Source of the DNA: Treponema sp.
GTDB lineage: Bacteria > Spirochaetota > Spirochaetia > Treponematales > Breznakiellaceae
DNA length: 64,000 bases
Reading direction: 5' to 3'
Assembly: GCA_009777335.1 (NCBI GenBank)
Contig: WRMC01000005.1
Location: 1 to 64,000, forward strand
Below are positions 25,548 to 34,069 of this stretch, piece after piece. Position numbers and translations under genes: made by a program. The notes beneath the pieces were generated by a model. It did no database searches, was not told the DNA's origin, and worked only from the letters and a program-made list of their open reading frames with translations. Within the stretch, counting starts at the first letter, position 1, and every line of letters starts with the position of its first letter.

Positions 25548-26403
25548 GATCTATCTCATTAATCTCTTTGTTGATGTTATCGTAGAGGTTCCGGGTATGC
25601 TCCAGGAGGGGGCCCGGCTTTGACTTGGATGACTTCCCGGCCCCAAAGATTCGGGCTATGGTCCGTTTTGCCTCGTCCAGCTCCGCCTGCCGGAGTTCAC
25701 TGTTTTCCTTATACCCGTACTTGTACTTTAAGAGGGCTGAAAGATAGAGGGCCCCCTCGTAGGAATAGTTCTTGTCCGTGTCGGGGCCAAATATTTTAAG
25801 GGCCGAAAGGTTTTCTTTTCCGTTTTGCTCCCGGCGTATGGCTTCGCAGTAAAAATAGTGGGCCTTCTTCTTAAAGAGGATAGCAAGCCAGTCGTAGTGT
25901 TGGCTGGGCATCTTTTTGTCCAGTTCTTCGAGCATCCAGGCACAGCGCAGGGTAGCAATTCCCTGTTTGATCGTAGGAGAAAATTCCTTGGGAAAGTACT
26001 CATAACAGCGGACCAATAGATAGAGGGAGGCGGCCCCGGTCATGAGGTCCCTGGGGCGGGTAAAATCGGCATTGGGAAAAATGAGGAGAGTATCGGCGAT
26101 GCGATCCTCCTTGTCGTCAAAGGCCTTTTCACGGGCCGGTTTGGGGATGGTGTCAAAGTCCTTGTCCATGGCGGCGAACCAGCACTGGGGGCATACGGTT
26201 GCCTGGTATGAAAGGGGGTAGACATCCCCATAACGGGCCGAGGGTTCATAGAGGCGGTGGAGTTCTTCGGTGAGGACCCCCGCAATGAGTCTCCCCGAGC
26301 CGGAGAGCAGCTCTTCCCGGTTAAAGACGGTGGCGCATACGGGGCAGGTGTACTCCTCCTTGGATTGGAAGGATATTTTAATATCCCGGCCTGGTAATCT
26401 CAT
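25537..26403 (-). CDS. DUF2225 protein with zinc-finger-like cysteines
   Basis: 288 residues, cytoplasmic. Two CxxC pairs (CPVC near 20 and CPQC near 75) look like one metal site; the rest is helical, TPR-like, with a basic C-terminal part (GAGKSSKSKPG). This matches DUF2225, a family frequent in spirochaetes and firmicutes with no known function. GGAGGAAG precedes the ATG. It follows acpS by 18 bp and overlaps truA. Confidence 0.8.
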   Translation of the reverse strand: MRLPGRDIKISFQSKEEYTCPVCATVFNREELLSGSGRLIAGVLTEELHRLYEPSARYGDVYPLSYQATVCPQCWFAAMDKDFDTIPKPAREKAFDDKEDRIADTLLIFPNADFTRPRDLMTGAASLYLLVRCYEYFPKEFSPTIKQGIATLRCAWMLEELDKKMPSQHYDWLAILFKKKAHYFYCEAIRREQNGKENLSALKIFGPDTDKNYSYEGALYLSALLKYKYGYKENSELRQAELDEAKRTIARIFGAGKSSKSKPGPLLEHTRNLYDNINKEINEIDLVH

Positions 26404-26421
26404 GTCTTCCTCCTCTATTTA

Positions 26422-26793
26422 TTATGATTCCATCACCACCATGGCCACCGCGTTATCCCTTTCGTGGGTCAGGGAAACGTGGATCCTGGCAGCTCCGGAG
26501 GCTTCAAAGGCCCTGAGGGCGCTGCCAAAGATATGGATTTCAGGCTGGCCATTGTGCCGGTTCTTCACCATGATGTCCTTTAACACGATCCCCGCCAGGC
26601 CCGTCCCCAGGGCCTTGCCAAAGGCCTCTTTGGCGGCGAAGCGGGCTGCCAGGGAAAGGGTAAGTCCCCTCCCCCGGGATCGGGCATCCAGGAGCTCATC
26701 CTCATGAAAGTAGCGCTCCAGGAGCCCCGGGATCTTCTGCCATCTTTCCATCCGGCTTACATGGACCACATCCACCCCTATGCCGGTGATCAA
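26422..26793 (-). CDS. acpS: Holo-[acyl-carrier-protein] synthase
   Basis: 123 residues, the usual length. GIGVDVVHVSRME (4-16, with the Mg-binding Asp) and LAARFAAKEAFGKALGTG (near 49-66, with the catalytic Glu-Lys) are clear. It transfers 4-phosphopantetheine from CoA to acyl carrier protein for fatty-acid synthesis. It overlaps the YbbR gene by 4 bp (ATGA). Confidence 0.95.
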   Translation of the reverse strand: MITGIGVDVVHVSRMERWQKIPGLLERYFHEDELLDARSRGRGLTLSLAARFAAKEAFGKALGTGLAGIVLKDIMVKNRHNGQPEIHIFGSALRAFEASGAARIHVSLTHERDNAVAMVVMES

Positions 26794-27743
26794 AAAAAGT
26801 CCTCCCCGCCGCTTAGGGTAACCCGCACATAGCTTGGTTCCACCTGTATCTGGAGGCCCGCCACCGATCCATAGAGGACAGGAAGATCGTAGCTTCCCGG
26901 CTCAGTTATGCCGCCGAGATCCAGTCTAAGAAAGCCCGGGGAAAGGCTAAAGCGGTTTACCAGATCGTGATCTTCCCCCTCCAGGCGAAGATGAACCGCC
27001 GGGGGACTGCCTTGGGCCTCGAGGGTAGATGCCAGTCCAAGCAGTTGGACCGGAACATTGGGAATATTCCTGACCGTAATGATGCGGCTGATGGATGCGC
27101 TAAATTCGGTGCTGGGGATCCCCCGAATCTGGGTGAGGGGGTTGGGGTTTAGAATCCCCAGGGGAATGGTGAAGTCATATTGCCTTCCGTCGAGATCAAC
27201 AAATTCCGTAAAGAGTTCGGTGATCCCATCCATGAGCTGGGCCGGGCCGTCAAGGATGACCTGGTTTGGATAAAGCCCATGGGAAGTCATGACATAGCCC
27301 GGATCTACCTGGCCCCTGAGGCTCACCGTGAGGGGCACAAAGCGGCTTAGGCGATGATCCACCGAGATGCTTATTTCCATGGGGTCCACGGTGATCTGGA
27401 GGGGATCTACCCCCAGGGCGGTGCCGGTTCTGCGCCATTGGACCGGCACCATATAGGTCCCCGGCACATCGAAACGCTGGAGGTCCACATAGACTTCGAT
27501 GTCCTCTTCCATAATGGGATGTATGCTATTGGCCTCACCCCTCATGCTAAGGCGGACCATGCGGGGAAAGGAACTGGAGGGCATCATGGTGCTATGGATT
27601 TCGATATGCAGGGGGGAGAAAAAAAGCCGTTCCTCCAGGGTGCTCATGCGGTGAAAGACGAAAATGAGAAGGGCCAGGGCCACCGAAAGGATCTTGGCGG
27701 GCCAGTTTTCTACGGCCCGGACAAAAAGTTTTTTCCCTATCAT
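26790..27743 (-). CDS. YbbR-domain protein (CdaR-like), partner of CdaA
   Basis: 317 residues. One N-terminal membrane helix (ILSVALALLIFVFHRM, near 18-33) and then several beta-rich YbbR repeats outside the membrane, each with a Val/Pro-rich pattern such as FVPLTVSLRGQVDPGYV and NVPVQLLG. In Bacillus the homologue CdaR regulates the diadenylate cyclase CdaA, and the gene order cdaA-ybbR with ATGA overlap is preserved here. Confidence 0.87.
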   Translation of the reverse strand: MIGKKLFVRAVENWPAKILSVALALLIFVFHRMSTLEERLFFSPLHIEIHSTMMPSSSFPRMVRLSMRGEANSIHPIMEEDIEVYVDLQRFDVPGTYMVPVQWRRTGTALGVDPLQITVDPMEISISVDHRLSRFVPLTVSLRGQVDPGYVMTSHGLYPNQVILDGPAQLMDGITELFTEFVDLDGRQYDFTIPLGILNPNPLTQIRGIPSTEFSASISRIITVRNIPNVPVQLLGLASTLEAQGSPPAVHLRLEGEDHDLVNRFSLSPGFLRLDLGGITEPGSYDLPVLYGSVAGLQIQVEPSYVRVTLSGGEDFF

Positions 27744-28594
27744 GGGGTGATCCTCTCATCGCTTTCGGCGACTTCCAGGCTAAGATCCTCAGAGAGGCCG
27801 GCGGTGAAGGTGTCGCTCCCCTCACGCCTATCCCCCCTGTCAAGGAGCTCCCGGATTTTCCTGGTTACCTCCAGGGGGGATAGGTCGTAGTAGATCTTCC
27901 CGTCGAAGGCTATGCTGATGGCTCCGGTCTCTTCGGAGACCACCAGGACCACCACATCGGACTGCTCCGACATGCCCAGGGCTGCCCGGTGGCGGGTGCC
28001 GAAACTTTTTTTGATGTCCGACTGCTCCGAGAGGGGGAGAAAACAGCCCGCCGCAGCTATACGGTTATTTTGAATAACCATGGCCCCGTCATGGAGGGGG
28101 GTATCGTATTGGAAGATGGTGATGATCAAACTGGAAGAAATTTCCGCATTGAGCCTGGTGCCGGTTTCGATTACGTTGCGTATGTTGATCCGCCGGGTAA
28201 AGACCGCCAGCATGCCCCGCCTTTCCCGGGAGAGGATCTCCGCGGCAGTGACTACCGCTTCCAGGGTGCCAAGCCGGGGCTTGGAGTCGGGCCTGAAAAG
28301 CTCACCCTGGCCCAGGCGGATGATAATTTTCCGGAGTTCCGGCTGAAAAACGATGGCCATGGCGATAAAGAGCCCTGGGGCCAGGGCATTAAGGAGCCAT
28401 TGGAGGGTGGCCAGGTTAAAGAGGACCGAGAGGCCGTAGACCAGAGCCAGGAGCCCCGCCCCCTTAACAAGCTGCACCGCCTGGGTCTTTACCAGAAGAT
28501 CGTAGGTCTTATAGAGGAGAAAGGCGAGGATGGCCACATCCAGCACGGGCCGGATGAGGGCATAGGCAGAATTAAAGTGCTGAAACCATTCCAT
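27740..28594 (-). CDS. cdaA: Diadenylate cyclase CdaA
   Basis: 284 residues: three N-terminal membrane helices (about 10-95) and a cytoplasmic DAC domain with the DGA motif (PLHDGAMVIQ, near 166) and the RHR motif (GTRHRAALG, near 199). It makes the second messenger c-di-AMP, which controls potassium and osmotic balance and cell-wall homeostasis. It overlaps the end of folP by 23 bp and is followed by the ybbR gene. The C-terminal tail beyond the domain is short and acidic. Confidence 0.95.
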   Translation of the reverse strand: MEWFQHFNSAYALIRPVLDVAILAFLLYKTYDLLVKTQAVQLVKGAGLLALVYGLSVLFNLATLQWLLNALAPGLFIAMAIVFQPELRKIIIRLGQGELFRPDSKPRLGTLEAVVTAAEILSRERRGMLAVFTRRINIRNVIETGTRLNAEISSSLIITIFQYDTPLHDGAMVIQNNRIAAAGCFLPLSEQSDIKKSFGTRHRAALGMSEQSDVVVLVVSEETGAISIAFDGKIYYDLSPLEVTRKIRELLDRGDRREGSDTFTAGLSEDLSLEVAESDERITP

Positions 28595-29447
28595 CTTTTA
28601 CACCAATAGAACGCCAAAGCGTGACCAGATCAACATGGGCCTTTACATCGTGGACCCTCAGTATAGACGCACCCCCCAGGATGGCCGCGGCCCCCACCGC
28701 CAGGGTACCCGCCAGGGCCTCATGGTTTTCCCCCGGGGCGTCAGAGAGGCCGCAGAGCTCCCGGATAAATCGTTTTCGGGAGTGGCCTATCAGAATAGGA
28801 TAATCGGTGGCCCCCTTTTTCGCAAGGGAACGGATCTTCGATAGACCCCTGATGATCTCGATATTATGGGTTGTGGTTTTTCCAAAGCCCAGACCCGGAT
28901 CAAGGATGATCTGCTCCTGTTTTATCCCCAGGGCGAGGGCCCGCTCCGCCGCAGCGCCCAGGTAGGAGCCCAGTTCTTCGATAAGGTTATCGTAGGAAGG
29001 GTTTTCCTGCATGGTCTGGGGTTCCCCCTTCTTATGCATAAGCACCACCGTAGCCCCGTATTGGGCGCAAATTTGCCCCATATCTGTATCATCGGTAAGG
29101 GCCGAGATATCGTTAATGATATCGGCCCCCTCTTCCAGGGCCAGCCGGGCTATGGAGGATTTCCGGGTATCCACCGACAGGGGAAGGGCCGAACGTTCTC
29201 TAAAGGCCCGTATAACCGGGAGGAGCCGCTCTTCCTCCTCCTCCAGGCTAATAAAGCGGGAACCGGGGCGGCTCGATTCGGCTCCAAAATCGATGATATC
29301 TGCTCCCTCCTCCTCAGCCTTAAGGGCCAGGGCGAGAGCTTTGTCCCTAAGGCCCCGGGAAGGGGGATAAAAGGAGTCTTCGTTACAGTTGACGATGGCC
29401 ATGATGAGGGGGGAAGAATCGAGGGAATATCTCCAGGGGAGCTTCAT
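28572..29447 (-). CDS. folP: Dihydropteroate synthase
   Basis: 291 residues, a TIM-barrel enzyme that joins p-aminobenzoate to dihydropterin pyrophosphate in folate synthesis. The pterin-binding first strand is MAIVNCNEDSF (canonical MGIVNVTPDSF), with DFGAESSRPGS, LSVDTRKSSIA, DPGLGFGK and the C-terminal ILRVHDV. GGGAG lies 3 nt before the ATG. It is the second gene of the operon after the bS22-like ORF. The Thr-Pro of the first loop replaced by Asn-Glu is a small departure from the consensus. Confidence 0.93.
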   Translation of the reverse strand: MKLPWRYSLDSSPLIMAIVNCNEDSFYPPSRGLRDKALALALKAEEEGADIIDFGAESSRPGSRFISLEEEEERLLPVIRAFRERSALPLSVDTRKSSIARLALEEGADIINDISALTDDTDMGQICAQYGATVVLMHKKGEPQTMQENPSYDNLIEELGSYLGAAAERALALGIKQEQIILDPGLGFGKTTTHNIEIIRGLSKIRSLAKKGATDYPILIGHSRKRFIRELCGLSDAPGENHEALAGTLAVGAAAILGGASILRVHDVKAHVDLVTLWRSIGVKDGMVSAL

Positions 29448-29453
29448 GACTCC

Positions 29454-29543
29454 CTATTTATTCTTATGTCTATTTTTTCTGAGCTTTTTCTTGCGTTTAT
29501 GGGTGGCAATTTTGCGTAATTTGCGCTTTCTTCCGCAGGGCAC
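29454..29543 (-). CDS. Very small basic ribosomal protein, AURKAIP1/COX24 (bS22-like)
   Basis: 29 residues from a GTG start (PCGRKRKLRKIATHK, then RKKKLRKNRHKNK). About half the residues are Lys or Arg, and RKKKLRKNRHK is the core of the AURKAIP1/COX24 domain, found in mitochondrial mS38 and the bacterial small-subunit protein bS22. AAGGAG precedes the start at a good distance. It is too short for usual gene callers. It ends 6 bp before the folP ATG and shares its promoter. Confidence 0.82.
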   Translation of the reverse strand: MPCGRKRKLRKIATHKRKKKLRKNRHKNK

Positions 29544-29571
29544 ATAGATCTCCTTATATAGTATCTGGGGT

Positions 29572-29601
29572 ATTCTACTAAATTGCGGGGATACTGGTCA
29601 A
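29572..29601 (-). promoter_or_regulatory. Promoter of the bS22-like/folP/cdaA operon
   Basis: On the minus strand TTGACC (29596-29601), 18-bp spacer, TAGAAT (29572-29577). The transcript would start near 29565 and reach the AAGGAG and GTG after about 20 nt. This is the only good promoter seen before the ten following genes. Confidence 0.5.
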
Positions 29602-29672
29602 GGGGTCTTAAGTTCTAATCCTCAAGTTAGCCCTTCGCCTTTCCCCTACAACAGCCAAATTATAAAAAAAAC

Positions 29673-29701
29673 TTGACAAATCCTATTTTCCTTGATATAT
29701 T
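29673..29701 (+). promoter_or_regulatory. Consensus leaderless promoter of the AbrB-type antitoxin gene
   Basis: TTGACA (29673-29678), 17-bp spacer, TATATT (29696-29701), then AATAAT and ATG at 29708. No ribosome binding site is present upstream. Confidence 0.7.
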
Positions 29702-29707
29702 AATAAT

Positions 29708-30073
29708 ATGGATAATAGGAAATTAGGAAGCCCAACCATGGAGCGAAAAATAATCAGTATCACAGGTAAACGCCAGGTAACTATTCCTTTGAAATTCTAC
29801 GAAAAACTGCGTTTCGGAAAGGAGCTTGAATGTTTCCTAACCGATGGAGCTGTGGTGCTTCGCCCCCTTTCGTCTTCCGATGATAGCTTTGTTATGGAAA
29901 CCCTAAAAGACCTAATATCACAGGGTTACGAAGGCGATGAACTGCTGGCAAAATTTGCAGAGCAACGCTCGAAAATAAAAAAAGCGATCAGCGGGCTGAT
30001 TGACGAGGCGGACGAAATAGCCGAGAGTAAACGCCGGGGAGCAACTACAAAGGATATTTTCGGAGAAGAATAA
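29708..30073 (+). CDS. AbrB/SpoVT-type antitoxin
   Basis: 121 residues. The swapped-hairpin DNA-binding domain is at about 12-52 (ISITGKRQVTIPLKFYEKL), followed by a charged, helical C-terminus that would bind and block a toxin. It is 3 bp ahead of a truncated RelE/ParE-type toxin frame. Antitoxins of this kind repress their own promoter. A second in-frame ATG (residue 11) is possible, but the promoter geometry points to 29708. Confidence 0.82.
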   Translation: MDNRKLGSPTMERKIISITGKRQVTIPLKFYEKLRFGKELECFLTDGAVVLRPLSSSDDSFVMETLKDLISQGYEGDELLAKFAEQRSKIKKAISGLIDEADEIAESKRRGATTKDIFGEE

Positions 30074-30076
30074 GCG

Positions 30077-30199
30077 ATGTATGAAATCAGCTTTTCCAGA
30101 CCCGCTGAGAGATATTTCAAGAAAATCAAGGACAAACGGCTCTTGTCTATATTTAAGGAAGCGATTGATAAAATAATCGAATCCACCTCAACACTCTAA
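30077..30199 (+). pseudogene. Truncated RelE/ParE-family toxin
   Basis: An ATG right after the antitoxin stop opens 40 codons (MYEISFSRPAERYFKKIKD...) that match the N-terminal helices of RelE/ParE toxins, normally about 85-100 residues. The frame then stops, within the 3' end of the convergent miaA gene. The catalytic C-terminal strands are missing, so the toxin should be dead. The junction with miaA suggests a deletion. Confidence 0.75.
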
Positions 30200-31162
30200 C
30201 TCCCCTCCAATCAGCTCCCTCACCTGCTCCAGAGCCTCGACTTCCCTCCCCTCCCCCATCTTTACCCAGTGGACCCCCTTTAGGGCCTTAAAGTAGGTGA
30301 CCTGGCGTTTGGCGTAACGGCGGCTGTTTTGGGCAACCAGAGCCTGGACTCCTTCGCTGTCCCGGGAAATGGCCCACTGGTCCTGATCATCCTTAACGAA
30401 AAACTCATTATAGCCTATGGCCCTAAGGCCCCCTAATCCCGGTTCATAGCCCCTGGCGAGTAAGCGAGCGGCTTCTTCGGGTAAGCCCCGGCGGAACATC
30501 TCCGCACAGCGGTGGTTGATCCGCTCATAGAGGTCTTCCCGTTCCCGCTCGAGGCCTATGAGCAAAAAGCGGAAGGGTCGCTCTGCGGGGGCCTGGACAT
30601 TATTCCAGGGGGAAGGGAAGGAGCTCAGGGGCCGGCCGCTTTGGCGGAAGACCTCCAGGGCCCGGATGAGGCGGTAGTGGTCGTTGGGGTGTATGCGGTC
30701 TGCGCTGACAGGGTCTGCCCGGGCCAGTTCTTCCATGAGGGGCCCTGCTCCCTTTTGGGATAGCTCCGCAAAGAGGGTCTCCCGGATTACAGGGTCCGAG
30801 GGGGGAGCGGCCGAGAGGCCCTGGACCAGGTTTTGTATAAAGAACCCGGTCCCGCCGGATACCACCGGGAGGGATCCGCGGTTGATTATTTCATGGCATG
30901 CGGTCTCGGCGAGGCCTACGAACTCCCCGGCATTAAACTGTTCGTTGGGGTCCTTTATATCGATAAGGTGGTGGGGTATCCTTTGCCGCTCCTCCAAGGA
31001 GGGTTTGGCGGTACCTATGTCCATGCCCCGGTAGACCTGCATGGAATCGGCGGAGATTATTTCGAGGGGAGGGAAACCGCCGCACTGACTAAGATCTTGC
31101 AAGAGGGCCGTTTTCCCCGAGGCGGTGGGACCAAAGAGTACAAGGACTAAAGGCTTTACCAC
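30188..31162 (-). CDS. miaA: tRNA dimethylallyltransferase
   Basis: 324 residues. P-loop LFGPTASGKTALL (near 8-20), ISADSMQVYRGMDIGTAKP (near 37-55) and GGTGFFIQNLVQG are typical. It adds the dimethylallyl group to A37 of tRNAs reading UNN codons. The start is GTG at 31162. The last codons overlap the broken toxin on the other strand. It follows the omega-like gene by 31 bp. Confidence 0.94.
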   Translation of the reverse strand: MVKPLVLVLFGPTASGKTALLQDLSQCGGFPPLEIISADSMQVYRGMDIGTAKPSLEERQRIPHHLIDIKDPNEQFNAGEFVGLAETACHEIINRGSLPVVSGGTGFFIQNLVQGLSAAPPSDPVIRETLFAELSQKGAGPLMEELARADPVSADRIHPNDHYRLIRALEVFRQSGRPLSSFPSPWNNVQAPAERPFRFLLIGLEREREDLYERINHRCAEMFRRGLPEEAARLLARGYEPGLGGLRAIGYNEFFVKDDQDQWAISRDSEGVQALVAQNSRRYAKRQVTYFKALKGVHWVKMGEGREVEALEQVRELIGGELEC

Positions 31163-31193
31163 CTTAGAACCTAGCTATGCCAAGGAGAAGGGG

Positions 31194-31409
31194 CTATTCA
31201 CTTTCCAGGCGGAATTCGATGATCTCGGTAAAGACTTCCCGGGCCGCCAGGGGGACTACCTTGCCGTCGTTCTCTTCGATCCAGGGCTTAATGCTGTGAT
31301 CGTTGGCGGCATGGAGCATGGAGAGCTGAAAAGATCTCCTCGTGGCGGCGGCGGTGATTTCGTACATATTCTTCTCGTATTGGATGAGCTCTTCAAGCGG
31401 AAATATCAC
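31194..31409 (-). CDS. Omega-like RNA polymerase subunit (RpoZ-type)
   Basis: 71 residues from a GTG with GAGGAGG upstream. MYEITAAATRRSFQLSML (near 15-32) resembles the omega helix that binds the beta-prime C-terminus, and VVPLAAREVF (near 51-60) the conserved VxxALxEI strand. Treponemes carry short, diverged omega proteins of this form. It lies between the response regulator and miaA genes. Assignment rests on pattern only. Confidence 0.6.
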   Translation of the reverse strand: MIFPLEELIQYEKNMYEITAAATRRSFQLSMLHAANDHSIKPWIEENDGKVVPLAAREVFTEIIEFRLESE

Positions 31410-31426
31410 AGGGTCCTCCTCTATAG

Positions 31427-32503
31427 TTAGGCGTATTGGCGGGCGATTTTTTCAAACTTATCTTGTACCGAAATAAGGGCATCCACCATGACGGGGTCAA
31501 ATTGGGTTCCCTTGCCATCGACGATTATTTTAATGGATTCACTGTAGGGAATGGCGGCTTTATACACCCGGGCACAAACCAGGGCATCGTAGACATCGGC
31601 AATGGAGGCCAGCCGGGCGGTAAGGGGGATCTGGTTCTCTGAAAGCCCCAGGGGATAGCCCTTACCGTCCCATCTTTCGTGGTGGCCGCTGCAGATGTCT
31701 TCGCAGTGCTTAAGGTAGAGGGAGCTGTTCACGTCCCCCAGCTCTTCTATGATCTCCCGGCCCCGGGTGGTATGGGTTTTCATGAGCTCATACTCGTCGG
31801 GATCAAGCCGCCCTGGTTTTAAGAGGATCCGGTCGGGGATGGCAATTTTACCCACATCGTGGAGGGCCATGGACTTAACGATTACCTCGGGCTGGGCCTG
31901 GATGAGTTCATCGGCATAGATGGACCGGGATAAAATAAGATGGCTTGCCAGGGCCCCCACGTAAAGCTGGGTCCGCTTTACATGTTCCCCCGATTCCAGG
32001 TCCCGGTGCTCAATGACGTTGGCTAAACCCTGAAGGGTATTATCGAGGATGGCATTGGCTTCTTCGGTTTTTTTGATCACCTCGGCGGTTTTTTGAGCCA
32101 CCATTTCTTCCAGGGAGTCACTGTAATTTTTTAAAGAAATTTGGTTATGAACCCTTAGCTTGACGATCTCGGGGGTGAAGGGCTTGTTGATAAAATCCAC
32201 CGCCCCGGCGGCCAATAACTCGCTTTCTGAATCGTTTTCGGCGGTGATAAAGATTACCGGAATACGCCGGAGGTTCTCGTCATTTTTTAACTGCTCGAAC
32301 ATGGTCCGGCCGTCCATGACGGGCATCTGCACATCCAGAAGGAGGATCTTGGGGAGCACCTTGGCTTCGTGGAGCAGATCCAGGGCCTCCTGGCCATTAG
32401 ATGCGGTGAGGACCTGGTAATCATCCTTTAAGATTTCTTCGAGGATCATGACATTCATGTCGATGTCATCAACCGCTAAGACAAAGGGCTGGGTATCATG
32501 CAT
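31427..32503 (-). CDS. Response regulator with HD-GYP c-di-GMP phosphodiesterase domain
   Basis: 358 residues. Receiver domain at 1-125 (VDDIDMN acidic pocket, LLLDVQMPVMDG phospho-acceptor Asp, NKPFTPE Lys), a short coiled coil (about 130-165), then HD-GYP at 170-345 with ALHDVGKIAIPD and HHERWDGKGYPLGL. It should degrade c-di-GMP when phosphorylated. It overlaps the HPt gene upstream by 8 bp, so phosphorelay from that protein is plausible. No histidine kinase is in the window. Confidence 0.93.
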   Translation of the reverse strand: MHDTQPFVLAVDDIDMNVMILEEILKDDYQVLTASNGQEALDLLHEAKVLPKILLLDVQMPVMDGRTMFEQLKNDENLRRIPVIFITAENDSESELLAAGAVDFINKPFTPEIVKLRVHNQISLKNYSDSLEEMVAQKTAEVIKKTEEANAILDNTLQGLANVIEHRDLESGEHVKRTQLYVGALASHLILSRSIYADELIQAQPEVIVKSMALHDVGKIAIPDRILLKPGRLDPDEYELMKTHTTRGREIIEELGDVNSSLYLKHCEDICSGHHERWDGKGYPLGLSENQIPLTARLASIADVYDALVCARVYKAAIPYSESIKIIVDGKGTQFDPVMVDALISVQDKFEKIARQYA

Positions 32504-32837
32504 ATTTTTCTATGACCTTTTCAGCCGCCGAGAGGGTTTCGGTGAAACAGGTTTTAAGCTTCTCCAGGGAGTCGGGGTTTATGGTTTTACCTTTAACTTG
32601 GGTTTCCACATCCAGGGATTGGTTATATAGCTCGGTCAACGAGAGATTAGCCGCCACGCCCTTAATGGTATGGGCCGCATTTTGGGCAGTTTCCCAATCC
32701 TGGGCATCCAGGGAAGTAAAAAGCATGTCCAGGTTTGTACCGGTGGTAAACTTGGTGAGCAGTCTGGCATAGAGCTTGCCATTATTCATAACCCGCTTCT
32801 TCCCGTCTTCTTCGTCGATATAGACAAGATCAGCCAT
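32496..32837 (-). CDS. Histidine phosphotransfer (HPt) protein
   Basis: 113 residues, all helical, with the phosphorylatable His in NAAHTIKGVAANLSL (near 58-72), the standard HPt signature. It likely shuttles phosphate to the HD-GYP regulator encoded immediately after it. GGAGG precedes the ATG. It seems to be the first gene of the HPt/regulator/omega/miaA run. Confidence 0.88.
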   Translation of the reverse strand: MADLVYIDEEDGKKRVMNNGKLYARLLTKFTTGTNLDMLFTSLDAQDWETAQNAAHTIKGVAANLSLTELYNQSLDVETQVKGKTINPDSLEKLKTCFTETLSAAEKVIEKYA

Positions 32838-32909
32838 GGTGAGCCTCCAAACCTTTTTTCATACCCCTACTATACTATAAAACCCCCGGTTAAGGCAATG
32901 GTTCTGCCG

Positions 32910-34043
32910 CTAAAACCGGAGCCTAAAGCCCAGGTTTACCGTAAAGGAAGTGCCTGATAAAAGGGGACCCAGTTCTCCATCTTCGTCTCCCCCAAAACTT
33001 TTTTTATCCAGGGGAATCCGGGCCAGGAGGTTCATGGCAAAACCCTGGTAAATTTCGTAATCCTGGCCAATGATGATTTGAAAACTCCCATCTTCCAGGG
33101 CGGAAAGACCCCCGGCGGTAAAGGAAAGGAAATCGTTGACCCTGTACCGGGCTGTCCCATACAGATAGTGATGGTTTGCCCAGGGGCCGCCCCTAAAGCG
33201 ATGGCTGACCGATGTTTTACCGTTAAAAAGGTACTCAAAAAGGATGATAAGGTCCCCGGAGAAGAAGCTGTAATCAAAGCCGGCTCCCATAGAAAGGCCT
33301 TCCATGGGCTGGGCAGTATCCTGGGGGTCCAGAATATAGAGGGCATCAAGGATAAGGCTGAGTTCCAGATCGGCCTTTACAGAGAGTCCAAAGCGATGGA
33401 GGCCCTGGGGGGAGGAATCCAGGGGGGTCTCGTAGGCATAGAGTCCCTGGGCGCTGGCCCTGGCCCAATGCTGATCGTAAAAGAGGCCCCCTATGATGCC
33501 CCCGCCCTGGATTTCCAGGGGGTTCTGGGGGGCCGCAGCAAGGGCCATCACTCGGCTGGATAGGCCGGGGAAGAAGGTGGCATTGAGGCCCATGACACCC
33601 CGGGGCCGGGCATTGGGGCTTAGGGGGTTTCGGGGGTTAAGAAAATCCATGGAACCCCAGACCTGGCCATAGCCGAAGCTCATCCGAAAAAGCCCGGCCT
33701 CCACATCGGCGGCTTCCCCGTTGATCCGGACAAAAAGCCGCTCCAGCTCCATGGCCGCCGCATAGTTGGGCCCCACGGAGGCCAGGCCGCTCATGGCCGC
33801 CGGGACCGCCATGTTTCCCGATAGGGCGATGATGTTGAAGGCCGCATTAAAGGTGGCAGCTTCCCGGGTGCGGACCCTAAGGCGCAGGTTGGCATACTGT
33901 TCAAAACCAAAGGAGTGATCAGGAAGATACTCGCCCTGTCCAGCCGTATAGTTAATGGTACTGTCCAGCACCCCCGACCAATCCTGGGCAAAGACAGCTG
34001 AGGCAGAGAGGATTATTACCAATAGAATACATAGCTTTTTCAT
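32910..34043 (-). CDS. Predicted outer-membrane beta-barrel protein
   Basis: 377 residues. Clear signal peptide cleaved after VFAQ (near 20). The mature part is made of alternating amphipathic strands and ends in FTVNLGFRLRF, with a terminal Phe as in barrels inserted by the BAM machinery. It has no match to a named porin that I can recall. It is the last gene of the operon ABC ATPase/two FtsX permeases/LolA-like, 26 bp after the LolA-like gene, so it may be cargo or the outer-membrane end of that system. Confidence 0.72.
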   Translation of the reverse strand: MKKLCILLVIILSASAVFAQDWSGVLDSTINYTAGQGEYLPDHSFGFEQYANLRLRVRTREAATFNAAFNIIALSGNMAVPAAMSGLASVGPNYAAAMELERLFVRINGEAADVEAGLFRMSFGYGQVWGSMDFLNPRNPLSPNARPRGVMGLNATFFPGLSSRVMALAAAPQNPLEIQGGGIIGGLFYDQHWARASAQGLYAYETPLDSSPQGLHRFGLSVKADLELSLILDALYILDPQDTAQPMEGLSMGAGFDYSFFSGDLIILFEYLFNGKTSVSHRFRGGPWANHHYLYGTARYRVNDFLSFTAGGLSALEDGSFQIIIGQDYEIYQGFAMNLLARIPLDKKSFGGDEDGELGPLLSGTSFTVNLGFRLRF

Positions 34044-34069
34044 TCCTAACCTCCTTATGACCTGCTTTT

